Shown: positions 45,136-54,581, numbered from the stretch's first letter. The stretch: DNA of 64,000 nt from CAVYXF01 sp963772335 (GCA_963772335.1 CAVYXF010000001.1:1-64000), one strand, 5' to 3'. Program-made: numbers and translations. The notes: generated from the sequence alone by a model not told the origin.

Positions 45136-45742
45136 CGATTGCTCCTAGAAACTTGCGAACTGAGCATTTAGGGGGCGCAAGAGCAGAACAAATGGGCTCC
45201 CGCGGCTAGCTCGATCGAAGACGTGAGACCAATATCTCAAACTCTATCAAAGTCAATTGACGAAATTGTATACTCAATCCTTCCCAGGGTATAGAAACTG
45301 CACACGCAGCAAGCAACTCCTATCCGATAGGATCAAAATGATTAGTGGCAACCGCAGCTTCGCCGCTTTGGAATGAAGATCTCAACTTTGGGTTGATCTG
45401 CCCCGCCGGCCAGATAGCCCCGCATAGCTGCCATAATCGGCTGGGCTTAGTCCGGCAGGTTGACGCAACAAGTGCCGCGCATGAGCGGCTTGCGCCTTTT
45501 CCCTTCGCCGATATGCTTCCGCAGCTTCGATTACCTCTCGCGGAAATTGGTGCCCCGCCGGCCCAGTCCCGAAACGTCGACCGAAACCGTGAAGGGTAAC
45601 ATCCCGCCGACCAAGGCGGCGAACTTCGCCGTCAGCCCGCCTACAAGCGCCTGCGTCAGATCGGTCAGACCGTGCCTGCCGACTCCGGTTACCGGTCGCT
45701 TTTTCACGATCAATGCTCAAGCGGCAGTTTTTGCATTGAATA
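45136..45742. other. Intergenic region, no clear gene
   Basis: About 600 bases between two divergent units. A minus-strand frame at 45531-45713 (ALVGGLTAKFAALVGGMLPF) is hydrophobic and may be a decayed gene, but no family is recognised. The stretch 45210-45340 is AT-rich and may hold the promoter of the LysM gene. Confidence 0.35.
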
Positions 45743-45776
45743 TTGACAACGCGCTACTAATGCAATAATTGTTGCA
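45743..45776 (+). promoter_or_regulatory. Promoter overlapped by an RpiR-type operator
   Basis: TTGACA at 45743-45748 and AATAAT at 45764-45769 (15-base spacing) resemble -35 and -10 boxes. The palindrome-like TGCAATAATTGTTGCA (45761-45776) covers the -10. It matches the perfect site TGCAATGATCATTGCA of the iol divergent region at 13 of 16 positions, so repression by the same RpiR-family protein is likely. Confidence 0.65.
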
Positions 45777-45798
45777 ATAAAGAATTGGGAGGAAAATC

Positions 45799-45999
45799 AT
45801 GACGCGCATCGCCGTCCTGAGCTTCGGGCGCGCGAGTGCGGTGATTGCAGCGAATATCGCCGCGTATTCGCGCACGCGCATGTCCGCCGCTTCTGACCCT
45901 TTCCGGCCCACTTGCAAGCCAGACCACGCGCGAGGCGCGCAGGCTTCTTCGCGCCGGCCAAAGAGGTGCTTGCGCCGCATGAGATCTGCTGGAAGCTAA
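45799..45999 (+). pseudogene. Gfo/Idh/MocA N-terminal stub 1
   Basis: MTRIAVLSFGRASAVIAANI, read from an ATG behind a strong GGGAGGAAAA ribosome site, resembles the NAD-binding start of inositol-dehydrogenase-like proteins (usually IAVLGxGRxGxxHAANIAAHPR). After ~35 residues the frame loses similarity and ends at 45999. It is the first reading frame after the operator-controlled promoter. Either a relic or a short leader peptide. Confidence 0.45.
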
Positions 46000-46053
46000 G
46001 TTAAAATTCGTCGCCAAGGCGCGCCTATGTGCGCGGGAAGGAGGTTGCCTGAG

Positions 46054-47493
46054 ATGTACAGCAAATTCGGACTCTTCATTGGCGGCGCCTGGACGTCGGC
46101 ACGGGACGGTATCAGCGCTCCGGTCCTAAGCCCGGTAACCGAGCGGTCCCTCGGCGACTGCCCCGTGGCTTCGGTGACCGACACGGCCGCTGCCATTGAT
46201 GCCGCCGAGAATGGCTTTAGGGCATGGTCGCGCAAGGGCGCTTTTGAGCGGGCCGACGCGTTGCATCGCATTGCCGACGAAATGATCCGGCGCACGGAGG
46301 AGGGGGCGGGGATGATCGCCTCGGAAACCGGCAAGCCGGTCGCGCAGGCCCAGCGCGAGTGGGGGCTCTCGATCGATCAATTCCGTTGGTATGCAGAAGA
46401 AGCGCGCCGGATCTACGGCCGTATCGTGGAAGCCCGCGCGCCGAACGGACGGTTCGAGATCCATCACGAGCCGGTCGGGGTGGTTGCCGCCTTCACGGCG
46501 TGGAACTTCCCGGCGGTGCTGGTTGCACGAAAGGTCGCGCCAGCTCTGGCGGCCGGCTGCGCGATCATCGTCCGACCCTCCAGCCAAACGCCGGGAACGG
46601 CGATGGTCCTGGTGGATTGCTGCCGGGCCGGCGGCTTGCCTGAGGGCGCCGTGAACCTTGTAGTGGGACCGACCAGCACGACCTATCAGCCCTTGATGGC
46701 GGACAAGCGGGTGCGCAAGGTGTCGCTGACCGGCTCGACCCGCGTCGGCCAGCAGATGATCCGGGATGCCGCCGACACGCTGAAGAAGGTGTCGATGGAG
46801 CTTGGCGGCAATGCGCCGCTGATCGTCTACGACGACGCGGACCTCGAACTCGCCCTCAATGTTTCTGTCCCGACGAAGTTCGCCAATGCCGGCCAGGTTT
46901 GCGTCTCGCCCGACCGCTTCTATGTGCATGAGCGTCTTCACGATGCTTTCGTGGACGGCTTTGCCGAACGCGCAGAGACCATCAAACTCGGCGATGGCCT
47001 TGATCCTTCGGTTGGAATGGGGCCGCTGATCAACGGCAAGCGTCTGGCCGAAATCGAAGAAGTCATTGCCAATGCCAGGAAGGCGGGCGCGACAGTCGCC
47101 TTCGGTGGCAGCCGCGCGAGCGGTTTCAATGCCGGGCATTTCCACGAGCCGACCGTGCTGGCGGACTGCTCGGATGAGATGAGGGTTATGGCCGAGGAGA
47201 ACTTCGGCCCCGTCGCCGCCATTACCCGCTTCAAGGACGAGGACGAAGTTCTCGCACGTGCCAATTCCTCCGATATGGGCCTTGCGGCCTACGCCTTCAC
47301 CAATTCGCCCGCACGGGCGCGGCGCACGGTTTCGGCACTGAAGGCCGGCATGGTCGGGATCAACAGCTTCGCATTGGCGGCGTCGGAGGCCCCCTTCGGC
47401 GGCACGAATTTTTCGGGCATGGGGCGCGAAGGTGGGGCCGAGGGCATCCGCGACTATCTGGACATCAAACTCTCGCAAATGGTGTGGGCATGA
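46054..47493 (+). CDS. NAD(P)-dependent aldehyde dehydrogenase
   Basis: 479 residues from the ATG at 46054, preceded by AAGGAGG. Cofactor motifs FTAWNFPAVLVARKVAPAL and SLTGSTRVGQQM; catalytic Glu in MELGGNAPLIVYDD; catalytic Cys in NAGQVCVSPDRFYVHE. It falls in the succinate-semialdehyde/glycolaldehyde dehydrogenase group rather than CoA-acylating MmsA. It likely oxidises the aldehyde released by the aldolase whose start overlaps its stop (ATGA). First intact gene of a four-gene coupled operon. Confidence 0.9.
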   Translation: MYSKFGLFIGGAWTSARDGISAPVLSPVTERSLGDCPVASVTDTAAAIDAAENGFRAWSRKGAFERADALHRIADEMIRRTEEGAGMIASETGKPVAQAQREWGLSIDQFRWYAEEARRIYGRIVEARAPNGRFEIHHEPVGVVAAFTAWNFPAVLVARKVAPALAAGCAIIVRPSSQTPGTAMVLVDCCRAGGLPEGAVNLVVGPTSTTYQPLMADKRVRKVSLTGSTRVGQQMIRDAADTLKKVSMELGGNAPLIVYDDADLELALNVSVPTKFANAGQVCVSPDRFYVHERLHDAFVDGFAERAETIKLGDGLDPSVGMGPLINGKRLAEIEEVIANARKAGATVAFGGSRASGFNAGHFHEPTVLADCSDEMRVMAEENFGPVAAITRFKDEDEVLARANSSDMGLAAYAFTNSPARARRTVSALKAGMVGINSFALAASEAPFGGTNFSGMGREGGAEGIRDYLDIKLSQMVWA

Positions 47494-48296
47494 TCGTAAA
47501 CCGCTTGAAGCAGCTCTGGGGAGAAGGGAAGCCGGCACTCAATGGCTGGTGCTCGATTGGCAACTCCTTCACGGCCGAGATCATGGCCGCGCAGGGGTTC
47601 GACAGCCTGACCGTCGACATACAGCACGGCGCGCTCGACTATTCTGCGCTGCTGCCGATGTTCCAGGCCATGCGCGCCTCGGGCGCCACGCTTATGGCGC
47701 GGGTGCCGTGGAACGAGCCCGGCATCATCATGAAGGCGCTCGATGCCGGCGCCTACGGCATCATCTGCCCCATGGTGAACACCGCCGAAGATGCGGCACG
47801 GTTCGTCAGCTGTCTGCGTTATCCGCCGCGCGGGCAGCGCAGCTTCGGGCCGACGCGCGTCTCGTTCGCGGCCGGTGCGAACTATGGGGGCGAGGCGAAC
47901 GACAACATGCTCGCGCTCGCCATGATCGAAACCGCCGAAGGCATGGCCAACCTTGATGCCATCGCGGCAACACCGGGCCTTGATGGCCTCTATATCGGCC
48001 CGGCAGATCTGACGATCTCCCTGACCGGCGGGCGGCTGGCACCCGGTTTCGACCGGGAAGAGCCTGAGCTGATGGATGCCATCCAGCGCATCCTCGCCGC
48101 TTGCAAGACCAATCGGATTGCCGCAGGCCTCCATTGCGGCACGCCCGACTATGCGGCGCGCGCCATTGAATGGGGCTTCAACCTGACGACGGTCGGCGGC
48201 AATTCCCGCTTCCTCGCGGCGGCTGCCGGGGCCGTGGTCACCCGATTCCGAGAACTGACCAGCGGGGAGGCCAAAACCGAAAAGGGGGCATATTGA
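47490..48296 (+). CDS. HpcH/HpaI-family aldolase
   Basis: 268 residues from the ATG at 47490 inside the upstream stop. Class II pyruvate aldolase motifs: LNGWCSIGNSFTAEIMAAQG, DSLTVDIQHGALDYSALLPM (catalytic His in DxxHG), MARVPWNEPGIIMKALDAGA, IETAEGMANLDAIAA (metal Glu) and GLYIGPADLTISLTG. It cleaves 2-keto-3-deoxy acids to pyruvate plus an aldehyde. With the aldehyde dehydrogenase and hydroxyacid dehydrogenase it forms a plausible sugar-acid or cyclitol-fragment route. Confidence 0.88.
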   Translation: MIVNRLKQLWGEGKPALNGWCSIGNSFTAEIMAAQGFDSLTVDIQHGALDYSALLPMFQAMRASGATLMARVPWNEPGIIMKALDAGAYGIICPMVNTAEDAARFVSCLRYPPRGQRSFGPTRVSFAAGANYGGEANDNMLALAMIETAEGMANLDAIAATPGLDGLYIGPADLTISLTGGRLAPGFDREEPELMDAIQRILAACKTNRIAAGLHCGTPDYAARAIEWGFNLTTVGGNSRFLAAAAGAVVTRFRELTSGEAKTEKGAY

Positions 48297-49279
48297 TGCC
48301 CCATGTCCTTGTCGCGGGAAAGCTCCACCCTTCTGGTGTGGACCTGCTCCGCCGCGCGGAGGGGCTGACCTTCGACCTTATCGATGAGATTTCGGAGCCG
48401 TCCTACGCTCCTCTGATCGACCGTGCCGACGCGCTGATCCTGCGCACCCAGCCCTTGAGCGCGGCGACAGTTACCAGGGCTGCGCGGCTTAGACTCGTGT
48501 CGCGTCATGGGGTGGGTTACGACGCCGTTGATGTGGCGGCGCTGAGCGCGCGCGGCATTCCGCTTTGCATTGTCGGCGATGTGAATAGCGGCGCCGTCGC
48601 GGAACACGCCATCATGCTGATCCTTGCAGCCAGCAAGCGGGCCCTGAAAGCAGATCGCGCGGTCCGCAATCCCATGGAATGGGAATGGCGCCATCGGCTG
48701 GAGGCCGGAGAGATTGGCGGCAAGACGCTGCTTGTGATCGGCTGCGGCCGGATCGGGCGCACTCTGGCAAACTACGCCGCTGCGCTGGGGATGAAAGTCA
48801 TCGGCTACGATCCCTGGCTCGAGCGGGCAAGCTGGCCGGCGGGGCCGATCGAATGCATTTCCTCGCTCCGGGACGCCCTCGCCCGGGCGGATGTGATTTC
48901 AGTCCATACCCCGAAAACGGAACAGCCTGTACTTGGCGCTACGGAGCTGAAGGCCGCGCGTCGCGGAGTCGTGATCGTCAACACCGCACGCGGCGGCATC
49001 GTGGACGAAGACGCTTTGGCCACCGCTCTCGCCTCGGGGCATGTGGCGGCGGCCGGTATTGACGTGTTCGCGGACGAACCCCCCGGCAAAGACCATCCGC
49101 TGCTCGGCTTCGATCAGGTAATCCTGTCTCCGCATATCGCCGGGCTGACTGCGGAAGGGGCGGAGCGACTGGCGGTCTATTCCGTCCAGAACGTGATCGC
49201 CTTCTTCGCAGGCCGTCTCGACCCCTCCCTCATCGTCAATGCAGCCGCCATTGGCGGGCAGAAGGCATCCGTGCAATGA
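48296..49279 (+). CDS. D-isomer 2-hydroxyacid dehydrogenase
   Basis: 327 residues from the ATG at 48296, overlapping the aldolase stop (TGATG). NAD-binding LLVIGCGRIGRTLANYAAAL, catalytic Arg in NTARGGIVDEDAL, Glu in VFADEPPGKDHPLL and His in ILSPHIAGLTAEG are all present. It oxidises or reduces a 2-hydroxyacid/2-oxoacid pair, perhaps 3-phosphoglycerate-like or tartronate-like. Third gene of the coupled operon. Confidence 0.88.
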   Translation: MPHVLVAGKLHPSGVDLLRRAEGLTFDLIDEISEPSYAPLIDRADALILRTQPLSAATVTRAARLRLVSRHGVGYDAVDVAALSARGIPLCIVGDVNSGAVAEHAIMLILAASKRALKADRAVRNPMEWEWRHRLEAGEIGGKTLLVIGCGRIGRTLANYAAALGMKVIGYDPWLERASWPAGPIECISSLRDALARADVISVHTPKTEQPVLGATELKAARRGVVIVNTARGGIVDEDALATALASGHVAAAGIDVFADEPPGKDHPLLGFDQVILSPHIAGLTAEGAERLAVYSVQNVIAFFAGRLDPSLIVNAAAIGGQKASVQ

Positions 49280-50394
49280 CCAAGCCGAAATTGCGCATCG
49301 GCCTCATCGGCACCGGTTTCATGGGCAAGGCCCACGCCTTCGGCTTCACCTCGGCTCCTCGCATATTCGATCTGCCCTTCGATCTGGAACTGCACACGAT
49401 CGCCGACATCACCGCCGAATCCGCCGCCAGGGCTGCAGCAGCGCTGGGCTTTGCTAAGTCGACGGGCGACTGGCGCCAGATCGTGGATGATCCCAATATC
49501 GACCTGGTGGATATCACTGCGCCAAACGCCCTGCACAAGGACATGGCCCTCGCCGGCATCGCTGCCGGCAAGCATGTCTATTGCGAGAAGCCGCTCGCGC
49601 CCACGGCATCGGATGCCCGCGAAATGGCGGAGGCCGCCGAAGCGCGCGGCGTCAAGACCCAGGTCGGGTTCAACTATCTCTGCAATCCGATGCTGGGTCT
49701 CGCGCGCGAGATGATCGCTGCCGGTGAACTGGGCGAGATCCGCGGCTATCGCGGCATTCATTGTGAAGACTACATGGCCGATGCATCGAGCCCCTTCACG
49801 TTCCGGCACGAGCCTGCTGGAGGCGGTGCCCTTGCCGATATCGGCTCGCACGCGCTGGCGACGGCCGAGTTCCTGTGCGGCCCAATCACGCGCGTGATAG
49901 GCGACTGCGTGACGATGATCGGCGAGCGCCCGGACGGCAAAGGCGGCACCCGAAAGGTCGAGGTCGATGATGTCGGCCGGGCTCTCCTGCGCTTTGAAAG
50001 TGGGGCGACAGGAAGCATCGAGGGCAACTGGATCTCAACCGGTCGCAAGATGCAGCACGATTTTGAAGTCTACGGCACCAAGGGCGCTCTGGCCTTCAGC
50101 CAGGAACATTTCAACGTGCTGCACTTCTTCTCAACCTCCGACCCTAAGGGCCGCCAAGGCTTCCGGCGCATCGAAGCCGGCCCCGATCATGCGCCCTATG
50201 GCCTCTTCTGTGTCGCGCCGGGTCACCAGCTCGGCTTCAACGACCTTAAGACCATCGAGGTCGCCAGCTTCCTCGAAGCGATCGCCGGCAAGCGGCCCGA
50301 GCCGTTCAATTTCCGCGCCGGCCTGCGTATCCAGACGCTGATCGAGACCATCAAGGCGTCGAGCCGCAGCCAAAGCTGGATGGAGGTCAAGTGA
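49276..50394 (+). CDS. Gfo/Idh/MocA-family oxidoreductase
   Basis: 372 residues; the start overlaps the upstream stop (ATGA). NAD-binding LRIGLIGTGFMGKAHAFGFT, signature CEKPLAP (Lys catalytic), and the GADE-like region with the conserved DIGSHALATAEFLCG (catalytic His). It probably oxidises a sugar or cyclitol hydroxyl. Its stop overlaps the start of a second, truncated Gfo/Idh frame, suggesting a tandem pair in the ancestor. Confidence 0.88.
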   Translation: MTKPKLRIGLIGTGFMGKAHAFGFTSAPRIFDLPFDLELHTIADITAESAARAAAALGFAKSTGDWRQIVDDPNIDLVDITAPNALHKDMALAGIAAGKHVYCEKPLAPTASDAREMAEAAEARGVKTQVGFNYLCNPMLGLAREMIAAGELGEIRGYRGIHCEDYMADASSPFTFRHEPAGGGALADIGSHALATAEFLCGPITRVIGDCVTMIGERPDGKGGTRKVEVDDVGRALLRFESGATGSIEGNWISTGRKMQHDFEVYGTKGALAFSQEHFNVLHFFSTSDPKGRQGFRRIEAGPDHAPYGLFCVAPGHQLGFNDLKTIEVASFLEAIAGKRPEPFNFRAGLRIQTLIETIKASSRSQSWMEVK

Positions 50395-50540
50395 GCATCG
50401 GCGTCGGCATCATCGGCACCGGCCAGATCGTGGCGGGGGAAGTATTCGTGAATGCCACCTCCGGTTACCGTGTCCACATCGAACTTGTCGACCGCCGCCA
50501 CAAGTTGATACAAGAATCGATCAACCCCAAAGCAAAATAA
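50391..50540 (+). pseudogene. Gfo/Idh/MocA N-terminal stub 2
   Basis: A GTG at 50391 overlapping the upstream stop opens SIGVGIIGTGQIVAGEVFVN, a Rossmann start of the Gfo/Idh type. Similarity is lost after ~18 residues and the frame ends after 49. The rest of the gene has been deleted up to the ABC transporter leader. Confidence 0.55.
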
Positions 50541-50636
50541 AATGTCCGTATGCCGCCGGGGAGGGCAGCGGAACAAGGCATTCGGCACTGGCCGAATATT
50601 CTCGGGAACAACCCGCAGATATCAAAGGGAGGACTT

Positions 50637-51563
50637 ATGACCAAATTCTTCAGTACCGCTGCGCTGGTCGCGGCCCTCGGTTTCGCCACGCCTGTCATGG
50701 CGCAAAACATTCTTGTGGTCGCGCACGGCCAAGCCAGCGACCCGTTCTGGTCGGTGGTGAAGAACGGCGTGGAGGCTGCCGCCAAGGACACTGGCGCAAA
50801 GGTGCAATACCGCTCGCCCGAAACCTTCGACATGGTGCAGATGGGCCAGATGATCGATGCCGCGGTGAACCAGCATCCTGATGGCCTGGTGGTTTCGATC
50901 CCCGACGCCGACGCGCTTGGGCCGTCGATCAAACGCGCCGTCGCTGCGGGCGTTCCTGTGATCTCGATGAACTCGGGCTCGGACGTCTCCAAGGGTCTCG
51001 GTGCTCTGCTGCATGTCGGTCAGGACGAATACACCGCCGGCAAGGCGGCGGGCGAGAAGCTGAAGGAGATGGGCGGCAAGATCGCGATCTGCGTGAACCA
51101 GGAAGTCGGCAACGTTGCGCTCGATCTGCGCTGCAAGGGCTTCTCCGACGGCTTCGGCGGCTCCGTGGAGGTCTTGCCCACGACGATCGATCCCGCCGAT
51201 GTCAAGGCAAAGATCCGGGCCGCCTTGGAGTCCAATCCCAAGATCGACACCGTTATGGGCCTTGGCGCCAGCACCGTGGGCGAGCCAGCTGTCGCCGCTG
51301 TGGAGGCTGTCGGGCGCACCGGCAAGGTGAAGGTCGCCACATTTGACCTGTCGGCGAACTTCTTAAAGGCGGTGGTCGACGGTAAGGCCGCCTTTGCCAT
51401 CGACCAGCAGCAGTTCCTTCAGGGCTATCTGCCGGTCGCGTTCCTCTCGCTCTATGCGAAGTACGGTCTCATTCCTGGCGGCAACGTGCCCTCGGGCCCG
51501 AACCTGATCACCGCCGACAAGGCTGCCAAGGTGATCGATCTGTCGGCCAAGGGCATCCGCTGA
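50637..51563 (+). CDS. Sugar ABC transporter binding protein, RbsB type
   Basis: 308 residues from the ATG at 50637 with GGGAGGAC upstream. Signal peptide ALVAALGFATPVMAQ. Peripla_BP_4 fold: ILVVAHGQASDPFWSVVKNG, HPDGLVVSIPDADALGPSIK, GVPVISMNSGSD and AFAIDQQQFLQGYLPVAFLS. First gene of an SBP-permease-ATPase set beside iol genes; the order and context fit myo-inositol transporters of the IbpA/IatPA kind. A terminator-like hairpin follows it, which would favour extra binding protein. Confidence 0.9.
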   Translation: MTKFFSTAALVAALGFATPVMAQNILVVAHGQASDPFWSVVKNGVEAAAKDTGAKVQYRSPETFDMVQMGQMIDAAVNQHPDGLVVSIPDADALGPSIKRAVAAGVPVISMNSGSDVSKGLGALLHVGQDEYTAGKAAGEKLKEMGGKIAICVNQEVGNVALDLRCKGFSDGFGGSVEVLPTTIDPADVKAKIRAALESNPKIDTVMGLGASTVGEPAVAAVEAVGRTGKVKVATFDLSANFLKAVVDGKAAFAIDQQQFLQGYLPVAFLSLYAKYGLIPGGNVPSGPNLITADKAAKVIDLSAKGIR

Positions 51564-51588
51564 GCCACGACGTCTCTGTTGTCACAGG

Positions 51589-51622
51589 GGGCCGTGGTGC
51601 GAGACCGCGCCACGGCCCTTTT
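51589..51622 (+). terminator. Intra-operon terminator/attenuator hairpin
   Basis: GGGCCGTGG (51589-51597) pairs with CCACGGCCC (51610-51618), with an inner GCG/CGC extension, followed by TTTT. It lies between the binding-protein and permease genes and should reduce read-through, as is common in sugar ABC operons. Confidence 0.8.
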
Positions 51623-51651
51623 GTATCCGCCATAGGAGTGGAGGAACCGAT

Positions 51652-52761
51652 ATGTCGTCCAGCACGACGCAAGCAGCCGCGGACGAGCGGCTGAAACCGG
51701 AGGGCCTCGGTGCGCGCCTGATGAAGCGCCCGGAACTGGGCGCGGTCGCCGGTGTCATTCTGGTCACCATCTTCTTCATGATCACGGCAGACCGGGCGAT
51801 GTTCACGCTCTCCGGCGTGATCAACTTCATGACCCCCGCGGCGCAACTGGGCATTTTGGCCATCGGCGCGGCCCTTTTGATGATCGGCGGCGAATTCGAC
51901 CTGTCGATCGGCTCGATGGTTGCCTTTGCGGGGCTCTTCTTTGCCGCCGCGACGGTGACTTTCGGAACGCCCTTGATCTTGGCTATCCCGGCCACATTCC
52001 TGTTCGCCGCACTGGTGGGATCTCTGAACGGCTTCATCGTCATCCGGTCGGGACTGCCGTCCTTCATTGTCACGCTGGCCTTTCTCTTCATCCTGCGCGG
52101 CCTCTCGCTTGTCGGGCTGAAGCTCGCCACGGGTGGCTCGACCCAGCTCCGGGGCGTGCGCGAGGCCACCAGCGGCGACTGGCTGGCGCCAGTTTTCTCG
52201 GGCAATGCCTTCGACGGCGTTTTTGCCTGGATGGCCAAAACCGGGCTGATCGACACCTTCCCGAACGGCGCGCCCAAGGTGCCCGGACTCCCGGTCGAGA
52301 TCATCTGGTTCGTCGTCATCACACTCGTGGCGACCTGGGTGCTGCTCAGAACGCCCATCGGCAACTGGATCTTTGCCGCTGGCGGCGACACCAATGCCGC
52401 CACCAATTCCGGCGTTCCGGTTCGATCGGTGAAAATTTCGCTCTTCATGGTCACCGCATGCTGTGCCGCACTGGTCGCGATTATCACCGTGATGGATGCC
52501 GGTTCCACTGATGCCCGCCGGGGCTTCCAGAAGGAATTCGAGGCGATTATCGCTGCGGTGATCGGCGGCTGCCTCCTGACCGGCGGCTATGGTTCGGCGA
52601 TCGGGGCGTTCTTCGGCGCAATCATCTTCGGTATGGTGGTCATTGGCCTCACCTATACCTCCTTCGACCAGGATTGGTTCCAGGTGTTTCTCGGCTCGAT
52701 GCTGCTGCTCGCCGTGCTGTTCAACAATGCCATCCGCAAGCGTGTGACGGGGGAGCGCTGA
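51652..52761 (+). CDS. Sugar ABC transporter permease, RbsC type
   Basis: 369 residues, about 9-10 membrane segments (AVAGVILVTIFFMITADRAM, LGILAIGAALLMIGGEFDLS, VIGGCLLTGGYGSAIGAFFG). The motif GGEFDLSIGSMVAFAGLFFA is the BPD_transp_2 hallmark. Ends one base before the ATPase start. Subunit of the putative inositol importer. Confidence 0.9.
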   Translation: MSSSTTQAAADERLKPEGLGARLMKRPELGAVAGVILVTIFFMITADRAMFTLSGVINFMTPAAQLGILAIGAALLMIGGEFDLSIGSMVAFAGLFFAAATVTFGTPLILAIPATFLFAALVGSLNGFIVIRSGLPSFIVTLAFLFILRGLSLVGLKLATGGSTQLRGVREATSGDWLAPVFSGNAFDGVFAWMAKTGLIDTFPNGAPKVPGLPVEIIWFVVITLVATWVLLRTPIGNWIFAAGGDTNAATNSGVPVRSVKISLFMVTACCAALVAIITVMDAGSTDARRGFQKEFEAIIAAVIGGCLLTGGYGSAIGAFFGAIIFGMVVIGLTYTSFDQDWFQVFLGSMLLLAVLFNNAIRKRVTGER

Positions 52762-52762
52762 G

Positions 52763-53581
52763 ATGACCAAGGATGTCAAGTTTCACCACGGCGATGCTCC
52801 GGCTACCGCGCCGACCATCGGGATGAAGAATATCGAGAAGCACTTCGGCAACATCATCGCGTTGGCTGGCGTGAGTTTTGACGTGCGCCCTGGCGAATGC
52901 CACTGCCTGTTGGGCGACAACGGGGCCGGCAAGTCGACCTTCATCAAGGTGATGTCTGGCGTTTTTAAACCGACGAAGGGCGAGATTTATTTCGAGGGCA
53001 AGCCCATGTCCTTCGACAGCCCCCGCGACGCGATGGAAGCAGGGATCGCTACGGTGTTTCAGGATCTCGCTATGATTCCGCTGATGAGCGTGACCCGCAA
53101 TTTCTTCATGGGGCGCGAGCCGACGAAGGGGAGCGGCCCGTTCAAGCGCCTGAACATCGAGAGGATGAACGCAACCACCGTCGACGAGATGCGCCGTTTG
53201 GGCATCAATCTGAGGGCGCCCGATCAGGCGGTCGGCACCCTCTCCGGCGGGGAGCGGCAGACTGTGGCCATCGCGCGCGCCGTTTTTTTCGGGGCCAAGA
53301 TTTTGATCCTGGACGAGCCGACATCGGCGCTTGGAGTGAGGCAAACGTCGAACGTGCTCGCCACCATCGACAAAGTCCGTAAGCAAGGCGTCGGCGTGGT
53401 CTTCATTAGCCATAATGTGCGCCATGCGCTCGCGGTCGGCGACCGCTTTACTGTTCTCAATCGCGGAAAGACCCTGGGCACGGTAAGGCGCGGGGAGATC
53501 ACGCCGGAAGCGCTGCAGGACATGATGGCTGGTGGGCAGGAACTGGCCCAGCTGGAGGCATCGCTCGGGGGGACGGTGTGA
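52763..53581 (+). CDS. Sugar ABC transporter ATPase, single-domain
   Basis: 272 residues. Walker A LLGDNGAGKSTFIKVMSG, Q-loop TVFQDLAMIPLMSVTRNFFM, signature LSGGERQTVAIARAVFFGAK, Walker B ILILDEPTSALGVRQTSNV and switch His FISHNVRHALAVGDR. RbsA-type ATPases have two domains (~500 residues); this one has a single domain, as in FrcA and the inositol-type transporters of alphaproteobacteria. Convergent with the RpiR regulator, 12 bases apart. Confidence 0.9.
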   Translation: MTKDVKFHHGDAPATAPTIGMKNIEKHFGNIIALAGVSFDVRPGECHCLLGDNGAGKSTFIKVMSGVFKPTKGEIYFEGKPMSFDSPRDAMEAGIATVFQDLAMIPLMSVTRNFFMGREPTKGSGPFKRLNIERMNATTVDEMRRLGINLRAPDQAVGTLSGGERQTVAIARAVFFGAKILILDEPTSALGVRQTSNVLATIDKVRKQGVGVVFISHNVRHALAVGDRFTVLNRGKTLGTVRRGEITPEALQDMMAGGQELAQLEASLGGTV

Positions 53582-53593
53582 CGTTCAAACGGG

Positions 53594-54466
53594 CTAGTTC
53601 TCAGTCGCGACGGGGACGCGCGGGGTCGTGCTATTGTTTTGTACCCTGGCTGCCACGGCGACAACGAGCGCCTGCGCAAGGCAAATTGGCGCTGACAGGG
53701 AGCGTGTGAACTTGTGATCGCGCTCGGGAACTGCAAACAGAACACGGGCCGACTTCGCCAGGGGGGACAGGGTGCTATCCGTGATGGCGACGATTGCCAT
53801 GCCGTTGGCCGCGATATTTTCCACGATCGATACGACTTCGTTGGCATAGAAGCGGAATGAAATCGCGATCATGGCGTCAGATCTGCGGATCGTTCGGGCC
53901 ATGTGCGTCGCAAGCCCGCCGCCGGCATCCAAAAGCACGCAGCGCTTGCCGAGCATGGTCAGCATGTAGCGGATTAAGAGTGCAACGGGTTCGGCGCGGA
54001 GTTGGCCGACAATGTAGATTGTATCAGCATTGTTTATGATGTCGGCGGCTTGCGCCAAGTCGTCCTGACTGACGTCGTCCAATAGGGCTTGCAGAGCTGA
54101 AACGTCCTGAACGATCATCTCGCGCAGGAAGCCGATCTCCGATACGTCTTCACGACCAGCAAGTTCTTCTTCAAGCGCCCTAAAGCGAGCTTCAAATCCG
54201 GGAGCAGCAGTCGACAGTCTTTTTTGAAATAGCGTTTGCAGTTCCTTGAAACCGTTGTAGCCAAGTGCCTGCGCGAAGCGAACAAAACTGGATGCGTGAA
54301 TGCCCACTTTCTCGGCGATGGTATTTACCGGTTGGACCGCAACCTCGTTTGGATTTTGAGTGAGATACAATGAAATCTTCTGGTAGGTCTTGCTCATTTG
54401 CTCATACCGTTTGTGTATGAGCCGGATCAGCGCTTCGTAGTCCTTAGGCGCCGCATCGCTTTTCAT
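53594..54466 (-). CDS. RpiR-family regulator, probable IolR
   Basis: 290 residues from the ATG at 54466 (AGGA upstream); an ATG at 54517 is less likely. HTH_6 domain: ISLYLTQNPNEVAVQPVNTI then AEKVGIHASSFVRFAQALGY. SIS sugar-phosphate-binding domain: DTIYIVGQLRAEPVALLIRY, DAMIAISFRFYANEVVSIVE and VAITDSTLSPLAKSARVLF. It lies between the inositol-type transporter and iolG-like gene. Candidate targets are TGCAATRATYRTTGCA-like sites at 55606-55627 and 45761-45776. Repression relieved by an inositol intermediate is inferred. Confidence 0.85.
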   Translation of the reverse strand: MKSDAAPKDYEALIRLIHKRYEQMSKTYQKISLYLTQNPNEVAVQPVNTIAEKVGIHASSFVRFAQALGYNGFKELQTLFQKRLSTAAPGFEARFRALEEELAGREDVSEIGFLREMIVQDVSALQALLDDVSQDDLAQAADIINNADTIYIVGQLRAEPVALLIRYMLTMLGKRCVLLDAGGGLATHMARTIRRSDAMIAISFRFYANEVVSIVENIAANGMAIVAITDSTLSPLAKSARVLFAVPERDHKFTRSLSAPICLAQALVVAVAARVQNNSTTPRVPVATEN

Positions 54467-54489
54467 TGCATGTCCTGTTCCGAAATCCC

Positions 54490-54503
54490 GCAACGTTCGT
54501 TGC
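54490..54503. promoter_or_regulatory. Inverted repeat upstream of the RpiR gene
   Basis: GCAACG-TT-CGTTGC, a perfect 14-base palindrome, lies 24 bases upstream of the RpiR start, with ATTGCA half-sites near 54522-54527. The halves share TTGC with the iol operator. It may be an autoregulatory site. Confidence 0.4.
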
Positions 54504-54581
54504 ATAATCCCAGCCAATCATTGCAGGATTTTCTGTTGCCGGCGCAAAGCTGCCGGCTTCCATCAATGGCGAGACCGGATT

